The position numbers and the translations under genes are program-made. The notes under the pieces were generated by a model, which had not been told where the DNA came from, ran no database searches, and saw only the letters and a program-made list of their open reading frames with translations. Of a DNA stretch of 64,000 nucleotides, positions 26,368-35,577 are shown piece after piece. Within the stretch, counting starts at the first letter, position 1. Every line of letters starts with the position of its first letter. Location: positions 102,574 to 166,573 of the forward strand of contig NZ_QBKZ01000017.1 of assembly GCF_003056725.1 (NCBI RefSeq). The letters run 5' to 3'. Source of the DNA: Mangrovicoccus ximenensis (GTDB lineage: Bacteria; Pseudomonadota; Alphaproteobacteria; Rhodobacterales; Rhodobacteraceae).

Positions 26368-27075
26368 TTGCAGGACATCGGAGAGGCCTTCAGGCTGGCG
26401 CTGTCCCTGGTGCTCTCCGGGGAGGCCGATCTCTACGAGATCGTCGGGCTGTCGCTCAGGGTGAGCCTGAGCGCCGCGCTCCTGGCCAGTGCCATCGGGC
26501 TGCCGATCGGCGCCCTGGTCGCGGTCAGCCGGTTCCGCGGCCGCGGCGCCGTTCTCGTGCTGATGAATGCGCTCATGGGCCTGCCGCCGGTGGTCGTCGG
26601 CCTCCTGGTCTACCTGCATCTGTCGCGCTCCGGCCCGCTTGGCTTCCTCGGGCTGCTCTACACCCCCGGCGCGATGATCCTCGCCCAGACCATCCTGATC
26701 GTCCCGATCGTCGCCGCGCTGTCGCGCCAGGTGCTCGAGGACCTGCATGCCGAATATGCCGAGCAGTTCCGCTCGCTCTGCCTGAGCCCGGGCCAGCGCA
26801 TCGCGGCGCTGCTCTGGGACGGGCGCTACGCGCTGCTGACAGTCTGGCTGGCGGGCTTCGGCCGCGCCGTGGCCGAGGTCGGCGCGGTGATCGTCGTCGG
26901 CGGCAATATCGACCATCTGACCCGGGTGATGACCACGGCCATCGCGCTGGAAACCTCCAAGGGCGATCTGGCCCTCGCCCTGGCGCTCGGCATCATCCTC
27001 CTGGTGCTGGCGCTCGGCGTGAATGCCGCGGTGCAGACGCTGCGCATGACCGCGGCGAGGCAGGCGCATGTCTGA
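26368..27075 (+). CDS. tupB: Tungstate-type ABC transporter permease
   Basis: A 235-residue permease with five to six membrane segments. The TTG start at 26368 is supported by GGGAGGAATT immediately upstream. Diagnostic stretches are LSLRVSLSAALLASAIGLPIG, NALMGLPPVVVGLLVYLHLS and the EAA-like coupling loop with GRAVAEVGAVIVVGGNIDHLTRVMTTAIALETSKGDLALALALG, which is characteristic of TupB/WtpB oxyanion permeases. It would import tungstate or molybdate together with TupC, whose gene overlaps its stop by 8 bp but is cut after about 53 codons. No tupA is present in this segment. Confidence 0.85.
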   Translation: MQDIGEAFRLALSLVLSGEADLYEIVGLSLRVSLSAALLASAIGLPIGALVAVSRFRGRGAVLVLMNALMGLPPVVVGLLVYLHLSRSGPLGFLGLLYTPGAMILAQTILIVPIVAALSRQVLEDLHAEYAEQFRSLCLSPGQRIAALLWDGRYALLTVWLAGFGRAVAEVGAVIVVGGNIDHLTRVMTTAIALETSKGDLALALALGIILLVLALGVNAAVQTLRMTAARQAHV

Positions 27076-27228
27076 GCTCGGCATGACCCAGACCGTGCCG
27101 TTCCGGCGCAGCCGGACGGCCACGGCAAGCCCCGCGCCGCTGCTGCCGCTGTCGGTGTCGGGCCTCCGGCTGGAAACCGGCGGTGCGGTGCTGCTCGACG
27201 GGGTGGAGCTTTCGCTGGCGCGGCCGCA
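27068..27228 (+). pseudogene. tupC: Tungstate-type ABC transporter ATP-binding protein, N-terminal fragment
   Basis: About 53 residues from ATG 27068: a variable start, then LLPLSVSGLRLETGGAVLLD and GVELSLA, the first beta-strands of an ABC ATPase just before the Walker A loop. The sequence then changes, in the same frame, to a DUF2927 protein. The whole frame 27068-28153 would give a 361-residue chimera without any nucleotide-binding site. Confidence 0.75.
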
Positions 27229-28153
27229 GCCCAATCCGGTGCCCGAGGAAAGTCCGATCCGCGACATGCCGGTGGCCACCAGCGACGAGCTGGTGCGCCG
27301 CTACGGCCTCCTGGAGGACCGCCTGGTCGCGGCCGGGCGGCTGCGCGAGGATACCGGCGGGCTCGACGGCATCGATGCCGACCGGCTGGCCACCAATTTC
27401 ATCCGCATCGCGCTGCATGACGAATACACCCCGGTCGAGGGCGGCGCCTTCGTCGCGCGCGAGAGCGCCAGCCGCCTGCGCCGCTGGGCTGCTCCGGTCG
27501 AAGTGTCCGTCAATTTCGGCGCATCGGTCGCCCCGGCACAGCAGGGCGCCGACCGCGCCGAGGCCGCCGAGGTGGTGCGCATCATCCGCGAGGCCAGCGG
27601 CCACCCGGTCCGGATGGCCGAGAAGGGCGGAAATTTCAGCGTCTTCGTGGTCAGCGAGGACGAACGCCTGCACCTGCGCCCCGAGCTGCGCCGCATCGTG
27701 CCGGGGATCACCGATCCGGTGCTCGAATCGATGCTCGACATCCTGCCCTCGACCTTCTGCCTGGTGGTGGCCTTCTCCGCCCCCGAGGCGCCGCAGACCT
27801 ATCTGCGCGCCGTCGCCATCATCCGCGCCGAGCATCCGCCGCGCCTGCGCCGCGGCTGCTTCCACGAGGAGCTGGCCCAGGGCATGGGGCTCGCCAATGA
27901 CAGCCGCGAGGCCAGCCCGTCGATCTTCAACGACGACGAGGAATTCACCCGGCTGACCGACCAGGACCGGCTGATGCTGAAAATGCTCTACGACCGGCGG
28001 CTGCACCCCGGCATGGACGTGGCCGAGGCCACCGCCCCGGTGCACGAGATCGCAAGGGAGCTGCTGCCGCCGCCGATGGCCGCCGCGCCGCAAGCGCCGG
28101 AGACCGCCCCGGTCGAAGTGGCCGCCGCCCCGGCGCCGGTCCCGCAGGAGTGA
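27229..28153 (+). CDS. DUF2927 domain protein, 5' end lost
   Basis: About 307 residues with the full DUF2927 pattern: NFIRIALHDEYTPVEGGAFV, RRWAAPVEVSVNFGASVAP, the GHPV and NFSVFVVSEDER segments, AVAIIRAEHPPRLRRGCFHEELAQ (HEE-like metal-site motif), GLANDSREASPSIFNDDEEF and LTDQDRLMLKMLYDRRLHPGM. The tail is alanine/proline-rich. Members are normally exported lipoproteins or periplasmic proteins of unknown function with protease-like HExxx signatures. The native signal peptide is missing; instead the frame begins in tupC. Confidence 0.85.
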
Positions 28154-28229
28154 CGGGACGGCGGGTTGGACGATCCGCCGCCGCGTGCCATAACCAGCCA
28201 AGCGACGCCCCGCGAAAAGGACCAAGCGC

Positions 28230-29115
28230 ATGTTTTCGTTCCTGTCCGGCGAGTTCATCGACGTCATCGACTGGGTGGACGACACCCGCGACACGATGGT
28301 CTGGCGCTTCGAGCGCCACGGCCATGCCATCAAGTACGGCGCCAAGCTGACCGTGCGCGAGGGCCAGACGGCGGTCTTCGTCCATGAAGGCCAGCTGGCC
28401 GATGTCTTCACCCCCGGCCTCTACATGCTGGAAACCAACAACATGCCGGTGCTGACCACGCTGCAGCACTGGGATCACGGCTTCCGCTCGCCCTTCAAGT
28501 CCGAGGTCTATTTCGTCTCCACCACCCGCTTCAACGGGCTGAAATGGGGCACGAAGAACCCGCTGATGCTGCGCGACCCGGAATTCGGCCCGGTGCGGCT
28601 CCGGGCCTTCGGCACCTATTCGATCCGGGTGAAGGACGCCGCGCGCTTCATGCTGGAAATCGTCGGCACCGACGGCGAATTCACCTCCGGCGAGATCGCC
28701 TTCCAGATCCGCAACATCATCGTGCAGGAATTTTCCCGCGTGGCGGCCAGCTCGGGCATCCCGGTGCTCGACATGGCGGCGAACACCGCCGAATTCGGCA
28801 AGCTGATGGCCGGGCGGATCGCGCCGGTGCTCGAGGGCTACGGGCTCGAGATGCCGGAACTCTACATCGAGAACATCTCGCTGCCGCCCGCGGTCGAGGC
28901 CGCGCTCGACAAGCGCAGCTCGATGGGGATCATCGGCGATCTCGCCGCCTACCAGCACTATTCCGCCGCCGAGGCGATGACCCGCGCCGCCGAGACGCCG
29001 CATTCCGGCATGGGCGCCGGGATCGGCATGGGGATGGGCATGGGCATGGGCCAGCAGATGGCGCAGGGCCCCTGGGGCGCGCGGCCCCAGCCCGCCTGGC
29101 AGCCCGCGGTTCCGG
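28230..29115 (+). CDS. SPFH-domain (virion-core-like/YdjI-type) protein, 3' end lost
   Basis: About 295 residues: an SPFH/band-7 domain from [20 protein letters not shown] through [39 protein letters not shown] and [20 protein letters not shown] to [28 protein letters not shown], then a helical linker. It continues into a glycine/methionine repeat ([18 protein letters not shown]) and a proline-rich stretch. Relatives end in a zinc-ribbon or GYF-like domain, missing here because antisense modC begins near 29115. SPFH proteins scaffold membrane or cytosolic assemblies; the role of this subfamily is unknown. Confidence 0.85.
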
Positions 29116-29486
29116 CCGGTGCAGCATCGGCAGCGCCGGATCGGCCAGCATCCCGCCCAGCGGCCCGGCGGCACGGACCCGGCCGGCCTCCATCAGCACC
29201 AGCGTTTCGGCCAGGCGGTCCACCTCGGCCATGTCGTGGCTGACATAGAGTACCGGGATCGACAGGCTGGCATGGAGGCGTTCCAGATAGGGCAGGATCT
29301 CGTCCTTCGACATGCGGTCGAGCGCCGAGAGCGGCTCGTCCATCAGCAAGAGCTCCGGCTGCGACAGCAGCGCCCGGCCGATCGCGACGCGCTGGCGCTC
29401 GCCGCCCGAGAGCCGCGCGGCAGGACGGTCGAAGAGCGGCGCGATGCCCAGGAGGTCGACCACCTCGTCGAAGGCGATGCGCTCGG
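29116..29486 (-). pseudogene. modC: Molybdate ABC transporter ATPase, internal fragment
   Basis: The minus strand encodes about 120 residues of Mod[21 protein letters not shown], the ABC signature [20 protein letters not shown], Walker [13 protein letters not shown], and the switch histidine in [19 protein letters not shown], then [12 protein letters not shown] and [10 protein letters not shown]. The Walker A half and the MOP regulatory domain are absent. It is a ~370-bp piece between SPFH' and ftsX', with breakpoints on both sides. Confidence 0.8.
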
Positions 29487-29719
29487 GCTTCTTCGTGCGC
29501 CGGATCACCCTGCGCGCCTTCTTCGGCGCGGTCGGCGGCAGCTTGCTTGCCGCGGCGATCCTTGCCACTTTCCCGGCAACCGGCGCCGCAGGGCTGCCCG
29601 CGCTGCGCCCCGACGGGTTCGGATGGGCGCTCCTGGTGCCGGTCCCGCTCTTTGCCGCGCTCGTGGCCTGGATCACCACCCGCCGGAGCGCGCTCCGGAT
29701 GCTGAAAGGACGCCCCTGA
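29487..29719 (+). pseudogene. ftsX: Cell division protein FtsX, C-terminal fragment
   Basis: About 76 residues ending at 29719: [40 protein letters not shown] and [18 protein letters not shown], the last two membrane helices and tail of FtsX, which with FtsE regulates septal peptidoglycan hydrolases. The preceding ~220 residues are missing. plsC starts two bases after the stop, as in other Rhodobacterales ftsEX-plsC operons, so the 3' boundary is native. Confidence 0.78.
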
Positions 29720-29720
29720 C

Positions 29721-30455
29721 ATGGCCCATGCCTGGCGCTGGTTACGCTCGCTTCTGTTCGTGGGACAGATGTACCTGATGATGGCCCTGATGGGGCTGGT
29801 CTTCGCGCCCTGGGCGGCAATCGACCGCCGCGGCGCCTCGAAGGGCATCCACACCTATTGCAACTGGGTGCGCTGGACCGCGCGCTGGATGGTCGGGCTG
29901 CGCTCGGAGATCCGCGGCACGGTGCCCGCGGGCGAGGTGCTGATCGCCTCGAAGCACCAGAGCTTCTTCGACATCATCCTCCTGTGCTCGGTCCTGCCGA
30001 AGCCGCGCTTCATCATGAAGCGCGAATTGCTGCGCGCTCCCGTGCTGGGCTGGTTCGCGCTGCGGATCGGCTGCGTGCCGGTCGACCGCGGCAAGCGCGG
30101 CGCGGCGGTCGCCAAGATGCTGAAGGACGTTTCGGGCAACGGTGCCGGGCCGGGCCAGCTGATCATCTATCCGCAGGGCACCCGCGTCGCGCCGGACGCC
30201 GATCTGCCCTACAAGATCGGCTCGGGCGCGCTCTACAAGCAGCTCGGCCAGACCTGCGTGCCTGCCGCCACCAATGTCGGCGTGTTCTGGCCGCGCAGCG
30301 GCATCTACCGCAAGCCTGGCCTCGCCGTGGTCGAATTCCTCGACCCGATCGCGCCCGGCCTGGAGCTGTCGCCCTTCATGGACAGGCTGAAGACCGAGAT
30401 CGAGACCGCCAGCGATGCGCTGATGGCCGAGGCCGGATTCCGCAGGAGCGCGTGA
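29721..30455 (+). CDS. plsC: 1-acyl-sn-glycerol-3-phosphate acyltransferase
   Basis: A complete 244-residue membrane-bound enzyme of phospholipid synthesis that acylates lysophosphatidate. A membrane segment near the N-terminus ([21 protein letters not shown]) is followed by the HX4D catalytic motif in [10 protein letters not shown] (about residue 78), the [18 protein letters not shown] substrate region, IYPQGTR (EGTR equivalent with Gln) and [13 protein letters not shown]. The substitution of Gln for Glu in the EGTR block is also seen in relatives. It is coupled to ftsX upstream and overlaps the next gene (TGATG). Confidence 0.92.
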   Translation: MAHAWRWLRSLLFVGQMYLMMALMGLVFAPWAAIDRRGASKGIHTYCNWVRWTARWMVGLRSEIRGTVPAGEVLIASKHQSFFDIILLCSVLPKPRFIMKRELLRAPVLGWFALRIGCVPVDRGKRGAAVAKMLKDVSGNGAGPGQLIIYPQGTRVAPDADLPYKIGSGALYKQLGQTCVPAATNVGVFWPRSGIYRKPGLAVVEFLDPIAPGLELSPFMDRLKTEIETASDALMAEAGFRRSA

Positions 30456-31034
30456 TGGACTGGATCGGCAGCGAGGCGGAGCTGGAAACCCATTACGGGC
30501 AGCCGAAGCCGCCCTCGACCGTGAAGGTCGCCGACCGGATCACCCCGGCCTACCGGCCCTGGCTGGAGGCGGCGCGGTTCTGCGTGCTCTCGACCGTAGG
30601 TCCCGAGGGCACCGATGCCTCGCCGCGCGGCGATGACGGCCCGGTCGTGACGATGCTCGACGAGCGCACGCTCGCCCTGCCCGACTGGCGCGGCAACGAC
30701 CGGATCGACAGCCTGCGCAACATCGTCCGCGACGGACGGGTCTCGCTGATGCTGATGGTACCGGGCGAGACCAACGTCATCCGCATCAACGGCACCGCGC
30801 GGCTGACCGCGGATGCAGGGCTCAGCGCCAGATTCGCCGCCAAGGGGACGCAGCCCCGCACCGTCGCGGTGATCGCCGTTGCCGAGGTCTATTTCCAATG
30901 TGCGCGGGCGCTGATGCGCTCGCAGCTCTGGGAGCCCGCGGGCGACCGCCCCGCCCTGCCCAGCCCGGGCCAGATCCTTGCCGCCCAAAGCGCCGGAGAG
31001 GTCGGCGGCGACGACTACGACCGAAGCTGGCCGG
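30455..31034 (+). CDS. Pyridoxamine 5'-phosphate oxidase-family flavoprotein, 3' end lost
   Basis: About 193 residues: [56 protein letters not shown] and VIRINGTARLTAD, with the C-terminal EVYFQCARALMRSQLW motif and GQILAAQ. This is the small PPOX-like family that binds FMN or a related cofactor; relatives are about 200-205 residues, so only the last ~10 residues are uncertain. The start overlaps plsC (TGATG). The frame continues meaninglessly into antisense allC after YDRSWP. Confidence 0.85.
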
Positions 31035-31573
31035 ACCGCGAGCGCGGCATCGGGCGACAGCCCTGCCGCGCGCAGCCGGTCGGCGACCGTCAGGCCTTCC
31101 GCGCCGGTTTCCGCCATGTGCTCCGCGCGCAGCCGTCCCGAATAGGCGTGGCTGCCGAGGCGGCTCGAGCCGAAGCAGATGCCTTCCTCGTCCTCGAAGG
31201 CCAGAACCTGCAGCGTCACGTCCGGCACGGTGCCGCGGTCGTGCAGCGCCTGCACGGTCTCGATGGCAGCCAGGATGCCCAGCGTGCCGTCGAAGCGGCC
31301 GGCATCGCGCACCGTGTCGAAATGCGAGCCGAGCGCCAGAACGGGGCGGTTGCCCGGCGCGCCGCCGGGATAGGTTCCGATCAGGTTGCCGGTGGCATCG
31401 CGGACGGTGTCCATGCCCGCCTCGCGCATCCAGCCGAGGATCATCTCCGCCGCCTGCCGCTGGGCGGGGCCGAGCGGCAGGCGGGTCAGGCGGTCCGGCT
31501 CGTCGGAGATCCGGGCCAGCGCGTCGATGCGCGCCAGGACCCGGGCGACGGCCGGGTGTCCGGCGTCAGGCAT
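31035..31573 (-). CDS. allC: Allantoate amidohydrolase / N-carbamoyl amino acid hydrolase, N-terminal part
   Basis: About 180 residues of an M20-family amidohydrolase: RIDALARISDEPDRLTRLPL, MILGWMREAGMDTVRDATGN, ALGSHFDTVRDAGRFDGTLG (metal ligands His and Asp), ALHDRGTVPDVTLQVLAFEDEEGICFGSSRLGS (second metal site with EDEEG) and SGRLRAEHMAETGAEGLTVA. Allantoate amidohydrolase converts allantoate to ureidoglycine; position directly after allE (8-bp overlap) supports this over other carbamoylases. The dimerisation and second catalytic halves (~220 residues) are missing after about AALAVRPAS. Confidence 0.88.
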
Positions 31574-32372
31574 CCGCGAAGACGAGGTCCCGGTTGACGT
31601 CCTTGTAGAGCATGTAGGCCGAGCGCGTCCAACCGGTGGGATAGAAGAACTGCGGACAGAACGGTCCCATCCAGATGAAGTCGCCCTCCCAGACCTCGTG
31701 CCAGTCCTGGTCGAGCAGGTAGAGCCCCTGGCCCTCGAGCATCAGCAGGCCGTGCTCCATGATGTGGGTCTCGATGTCGGGGAAATGCACGCCCGGCTCG
31801 AAGGAGAGGATGTTGACCTCGAAATCGAAGCGCATGTCGCCATAGGGCATCAGGTGCTCCCAGGTGCGCCCGATCGTGCCGTTGTGGTTGATCTTCTCCA
31901 GCTTGTCGCGGTGCGAGATGATCACCGGCGGCGCGTCGAAGCCCTCGGCGGGGACATAGGGCTTGCGGATGTCCATCAGCCGGGCCGGAGCGCCGCCCGC
32001 GGCGGTGACGGTGTGGCCGGTCCCGGCGGGCAGGAAGGCATAGCCGCCCGCGGCGAGCTCGACCGGCTCATGGTCGTCGACGGTCAGCGTGACGCTGCCC
32101 TCGAGCACCCAGAACAGGTGCTGCAGCCGGTCGCGGACCCGGCCGCGGGTGCCGCCGCCGGAGGCGATTTCCAGGATCACCTGGCCGAATTTCGCGCCGA
32201 GCTGCGGTCCGGCGAGAAAGCGCGCCACGGTGTTCACCCATTGCGGCAGGTAGCTGTCCATCACGCCTTCGGGCGGCATCACCGCGTAGTTCGGGGTGAC
32301 GCGGCAGCGGCCATGGCCGATGGCGCCGGGGCGGAACTGGCCGGGGGCGGTCTTGAAGTCGGACGGGAACAT
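31566..32372 (-). CDS. allE: (S)-ureidoglycine aminohydrolase
   Basis: A complete 268-residue bicupin that releases ammonia from (S)-ureidoglycine to give (S)-ureidoglycolate. The first cupin spans LPQWVNTVARFLAGPQLGAK to LQHLFWVLEGSVTLTV; the second carries the metal site in FDFEVNILSFEPGVHFPDIETHIMEHGLLMLEGQG with Glu/His ligands. The ending WMGPFCPQFFYPTGWTRSAYMLYKDVNRD is typical of AllE. It follows ridA with one base between and overlaps allC, placing it in a ureide-degradation operon. Confidence 0.94.
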   Translation of the reverse strand: MFPSDFKTAPGQFRPGAIGHGRCRVTPNYAVMPPEGVMDSYLPQWVNTVARFLAGPQLGAKFGQVILEIASGGGTRGRVRDRLQHLFWVLEGSVTLTVDDHEPVELAAGGYAFLPAGTGHTVTAAGGAPARLMDIRKPYVPAEGFDAPPVIISHRDKLEKINHNGTIGRTWEHLMPYGDMRFDFEVNILSFEPGVHFPDIETHIMEHGLLMLEGQGLYLLDQDWHEVWEGDFIWMGPFCPQFFYPTGWTRSAYMLYKDVNRDLVFADA

Positions 32373-32373
32373 G

Positions 32374-32769
32374 TCAGGCTTTCTCCGCGGGCAGGACGGC
32401 GGTGACGATCAGCTCGACCAGATCGCCGTCGGGCATCTTCGACTCGACGAAGGAGCGGACCGGGCCGTAGCCCTCGGGCATCCATTCCTGCCAGACCGCG
32501 TCGAATTCCGGCTTGCGGTCATGGTCGGTGGTGACGACTTCGCATTTGACGATGGCGCGGCGGTCGATGCCTTCGGCCTCGAGATAGCCGTCGATCACCG
32601 CCATGGCGTCGCGGGCCTGGCCGGGCAGGTCGAGGCTGAGATCGCGCGAGGTGGCGACGCCCCAGAGGAACCCGCCGCCGCCGGGCAGGCGGTGGATGGC
32701 GACGCAGGACTTGCTGGGCATGTCCGGGACCGGAAGGCGCTCGATGGACTGGAACTTGGTGGTGGTCAC
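32374..32769 (-). CDS. RidA/YjgF-family enamine/imine deaminase
   Basis: A 131-residue RidA-like protein: AIHRLPGGGGFLWGVATSRD, LPGQARDAMAVIDGYLEAEG, IVKCEVVTTDHDRKPEFDAV, WMPEGYGPVRSFVESKMPDG and LVELIVTAVL. The conserved arginine that binds carboxylates is in GPVRSFVE. Family members hydrolyse reactive 2-imino or enamine intermediates. In this operon it may remove imines formed during ureide breakdown or accelerate one step; the specific role is inferred only from position between the ABC permease and allE. Confidence 0.88.
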   Translation of the reverse strand: MTTTKFQSIERLPVPDMPSKSCVAIHRLPGGGGFLWGVATSRDLSLDLPGQARDAMAVIDGYLEAEGIDRRAIVKCEVVTTDHDRKPEFDAVWQEWMPEGYGPVRSFVESKMPDGDLVELIVTAVLPAEKA

Positions 32770-32772
32770 GGA

Positions 32773-33615
32773 TCAGGTCTCCTCGGAAGGTTTGGAAAGG
32801 GCCGCGCCGCCGCCGGTGCGGCGGCGCGCGATGGACATCAGGACGAGCGCGGTGGCGATCACCGCGAAGGAGACCAGCGTGGTCAGCGAGCCGAGCGCGT
32901 AGAGCACGGGCGTCGTGACGTTGTTGGTCATCGCGTAGATTTCCAGCGGCAGCGTGTTGTAGGCGCCGCCCGCCAGCACGGTGCGCGGCATCTCGTCATA
33001 GGAAAGCGAGAAGCCGAACAGCATCACGCCCACGACATTGGGCAGGATGATCGGGAAGGTGACATGCCGGAAGGTCTGCCAGCGGGTGGCGCCGGCATCG
33101 ACCGCGGCCTCTTCGTAGGCCGGGTTCAGCCGGGCGAAGACGCCGATCATGATCAGCACGCCGAAGGGCAGGGTCCAGGTCAGGTGCGCGCCGAAGGCGC
33201 TGGTGTACCAGGACGTGCCCAGCCCGGTCTGGCTGAACAGGAGCCCGATGCCGAGGCTGACGAGGATCGACGGCACGATCAGGCTGGCGATGGTCAGCCA
33301 GAACAGCGTGCGCGCCCCGCGGAAGCCCTTGCGCAGGGCCATGCCGGCCGGCACCGCGATCAGCACGTTCACGAACATCACCAGGACCGCGAGGATCAGC
33401 GAGCGCTTCAGCGAGCCGCCGAAGTCGCCCACGCGCTGGACCTCGAAGAGCGAGGCGAACCAGTGCAGCGAGGCGTCCTTCAGCGGGAAGGTCAGGCCGC
33501 CCTGCGGCCCCTGGAAGGACAGGATCAGGATCGTGATCGTCGGCCCGTAGAGGAACAGCAGGAACAGGCCCATCAGGATCTGCAGGGCGCGGGAGAGGGG
33601 GCTGTGGCGGATCAT
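32773..33615 (-). CDS. PotC-type ABC transporter permease
   Basis: A 280-residue permease with six membrane segments (for example LMGLFLLFLYGPTITILILS and LFWLTIASLIVPSILVSLGIGL). The EAA loop reads NPAYEEAAVDAGATRWQTFRHVTFPIILP, the contact with the ATPase. It belongs to the spermidine/putrescine-type (PotC) branch, which also includes importers of other small nitrogenous compounds. Its ATG overlaps the end of the preceding permease by four bases. The operon with hydantoinase, AllE and AllC argues for a ureide or hydantoin substrate. Confidence 0.92.
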   Translation of the reverse strand: MIRHSPLSRALQILMGLFLLFLYGPTITILILSFQGPQGGLTFPLKDASLHWFASLFEVQRVGDFGGSLKRSLILAVLVMFVNVLIAVPAGMALRKGFRGARTLFWLTIASLIVPSILVSLGIGLLFSQTGLGTSWYTSAFGAHLTWTLPFGVLIMIGVFARLNPAYEEAAVDAGATRWQTFRHVTFPIILPNVVGVMLFGFSLSYDEMPRTVLAGGAYNTLPLEIYAMTNNVTTPVLYALGSLTTLVSFAVIATALVLMSIARRRTGGGAALSKPSEET

Positions 33616-34492
33616 AGGGCCCTCCGGATGTCGGTGCCGCGCAGGATGCCGCCGATCGCGGCCATCACCACGATGAGGAGCAGGACCGCATTGGCGCAGG
33701 CGGCAGGATATTGCAGCATGAGATCTGGTTGGTGATCAGCAGGCCCGTGGAGGCGCTCTGCCCGCCGCCCATCAGCCGCACGGTGACGAAATCGCCCATC
33801 ACCAGCGTGATCACGAAGACCGAGCCGATGGCGAAGCCGGTCTTGGTCAGCGGCAGAACCACGCGGAACATGATCTGCAGCGGCGAGGCGCCTGCGTCGA
33901 CGGCGGCCTCGATGATGCTGCGGTCGATCCGCGACATCGCGTTGAAGAGCGGCGTCACCATGAAGAGGGTGAAGAGATAGACATAGACCAGCACCACCGC
34001 GAAGCGCGAATAGAGCAGGAAGTCGAGCGGCTCGGCGGTCAGGCCGATATCCATCAGCATCGAGTTGATCAGCCCGTTGCGCCCGAGGAACGGCACCCAG
34101 GAGATCATCCGGATGATGTTCGAGGTCAGGAACGGGATGGTGCAGGCCATGAAGAAGATCGTCTTCATCACCGGCGAGCGGACATAGAAGGCGATGTAAT
34201 AGGCCACCGCGAAGCCGAGCGCGCCGGTGATCGCCAGCGTGATCAGGGTGAACTGCACCGTGCTCCACATCGTCCGCCAGATGGTCGGCGATCCGAGCAT
34301 TTCCGTGTAGTTGAAGGTCACGAAGGCCGGGATCACCCGGAAGCTGTCATAGTCCCAGAAGCTGACCACGACGATCAGCGCCAGCGGGATCAGCAGGAAG
34401 ACGAAGAGCACCAGCGCCAGCGGCGCGATCTGCAGGTAGGGCAGCAGCCGGTCGAACCGGCCGTGAAGCGAGGGGGAAGGGGCGGCGCGCAT
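33612..34492 (-). pseudogene. PotB-type ABC permease with a one-base frameshift
   Basis: The start at 34492 has AGGAGG upstream. The first ~257 residues read as a normal PotB-type permease (LQIAPLALVLFVFLLIPLAL, FFMACTIPFLTSNIIRMISW, EAA loop IIEAAVDAGASPLQIMFRVVLPLTK, VMGDFVTVRLMGGGQSASTG). At LLITNQIS near 33720 the frame is lost. The expected continuation MLQYPAACANAVLLLIVVMA, IGGILRGTDIRRAL is present in the next frame and ends with the native 4-bp overlap with the downstream permease. A single missing base restores a full 290-residue protein. There is no homopolymer at the site. It may be a sequencing error or a very recent mutation. Confidence 0.88.
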
Positions 34493-34493
34493 C

Positions 34494-35504
34494 TCAGCCT
34501 CCTGCCGCGGCAAGCGGATGTTCGTCGGCGGGCATCCAGCTCAGCTGGACCTGGGCGCCGAGCGCATAGGGCGCGGCGAAGAAGGCGCGGTCCTCCAGCT
34601 CCGCCACATGGCGCCGGTCGGCGGCGTCCTCGGCAACGGTGACGCGCACCCGGCTGCCCTGGTATTCGACGGCGCCGACCGTGCCGGTGAGCGCGCGGGC
34701 CTCGGCCGGGACCGGTGCGGCCCCGGGAGCGAGCCGCAGGTGGTCGGCGCGCACCGAGACCGGGCCGCGGTCCGAGACCAGGATGTTGTGGCCGCCGATG
34801 AAGCGGGCGACGAATTCGTTGGCCGGGGTCTCGAACACCTCGCGGGCGGTGCCGCTCTGGCGGATTTCGCCCGACTGCATCACCACGACCTGGTCGCCGA
34901 GCGCCAGCGCCTCGTCCTGGCTGTGGGTGACGTGGATGAAGGTGATGCCGAGGTCGCGCTGGAACCGCTTCAGCTCCTCGCGCATCCGGATGCGCAGGAA
35001 CGGGTCGAGCGCCGAGAGCGGCTCGTCGAGCAGCAGAACGGAGGGTTCGTTGACCAGCGCGCGGGCCAGCGCGACGCGCTGCTGCTGGCCGCCCGACAGC
35101 TCGTGCGGGCGCCGCGAGAGATAGTCCTGCATCTCGACCAGCTCGAGCAGCTCCTGCGCCTTGCGGTTGCGCTCGGCCTTGCCGATGCCGCGCATCCGCA
35201 GGCTGAAGGCGACGTTGTCGCGCGCGTCGAGATGCGGGAACAGCGCGTAGCTCTGGAACATCATCGCGGTGCCGCGCTGCGACGGCGGCTGGTGCGTCAC
35301 CTGGCGGCCCTGCACCAGGATGTCGCCGGAGCTGGCGTCCTCATGCCCGGCGATCATCCTGAGCGTCGTCGACTTGCCGCAGCCGGAGGGGCCGAGCAGG
35401 CAGCAATAGCTGGCCTCGGCGATCTGCAGGTCGATGGCGTTCACGGCGGTCGACGCGCCGAACCTCTTGGTCAGCGAGACGAGCTCTACGTCCTTGTTGG
35501 GCAT
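34494..35504 (-). CDS. PotA-type ABC transporter ATP-binding protein
   Basis: A 336-residue ATPase. Walker A is GPSGCGKSTT (about residue 38), Q-loop MFQSYALFPHL, signature LSGGQQQRVALARALVNEP, Walker [13 protein letters not shown] and switch His in IHVTHSQDEAL. A C-terminal TOBE domain (residues about 250-336) is present. It energises the two permeases encoded immediately downstream. CysA/PotA-type ATPases are cytoplasmic homodimers. The gene lies between the binding-protein gene and the permeases with the gap and spacing of a single operon. Confidence 0.93.
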   Translation of the reverse strand: MPNKDVELVSLTKRFGASTAVNAIDLQIAEASYCCLLGPSGCGKSTTLRMIAGHEDASSGDILVQGRQVTHQPPSQRGTAMMFQSYALFPHLDARDNVAFSLRMRGIGKAERNRKAQELLELVEMQDYLSRRPHELSGGQQQRVALARALVNEPSVLLLDEPLSALDPFLRIRMREELKRFQRDLGITFIHVTHSQDEALALGDQVVVMQSGEIRQSGTAREVFETPANEFVARFIGGHNILVSDRGPVSVRADHLRLAPGAAPVPAEARALTGTVGAVEYQGSRVRVTVAEDAADRRHVAELEDRAFFAAPYALGAQVQLSWMPADEHPLAAAGG

Positions 35505-35577
35505 GGGCTTCCTGTCTGGTCGTGCTTGGGGCCGGAAGGGGGTGGGAGGGCGGCCGGGTGCCGCCCTCCGCGGTGGA

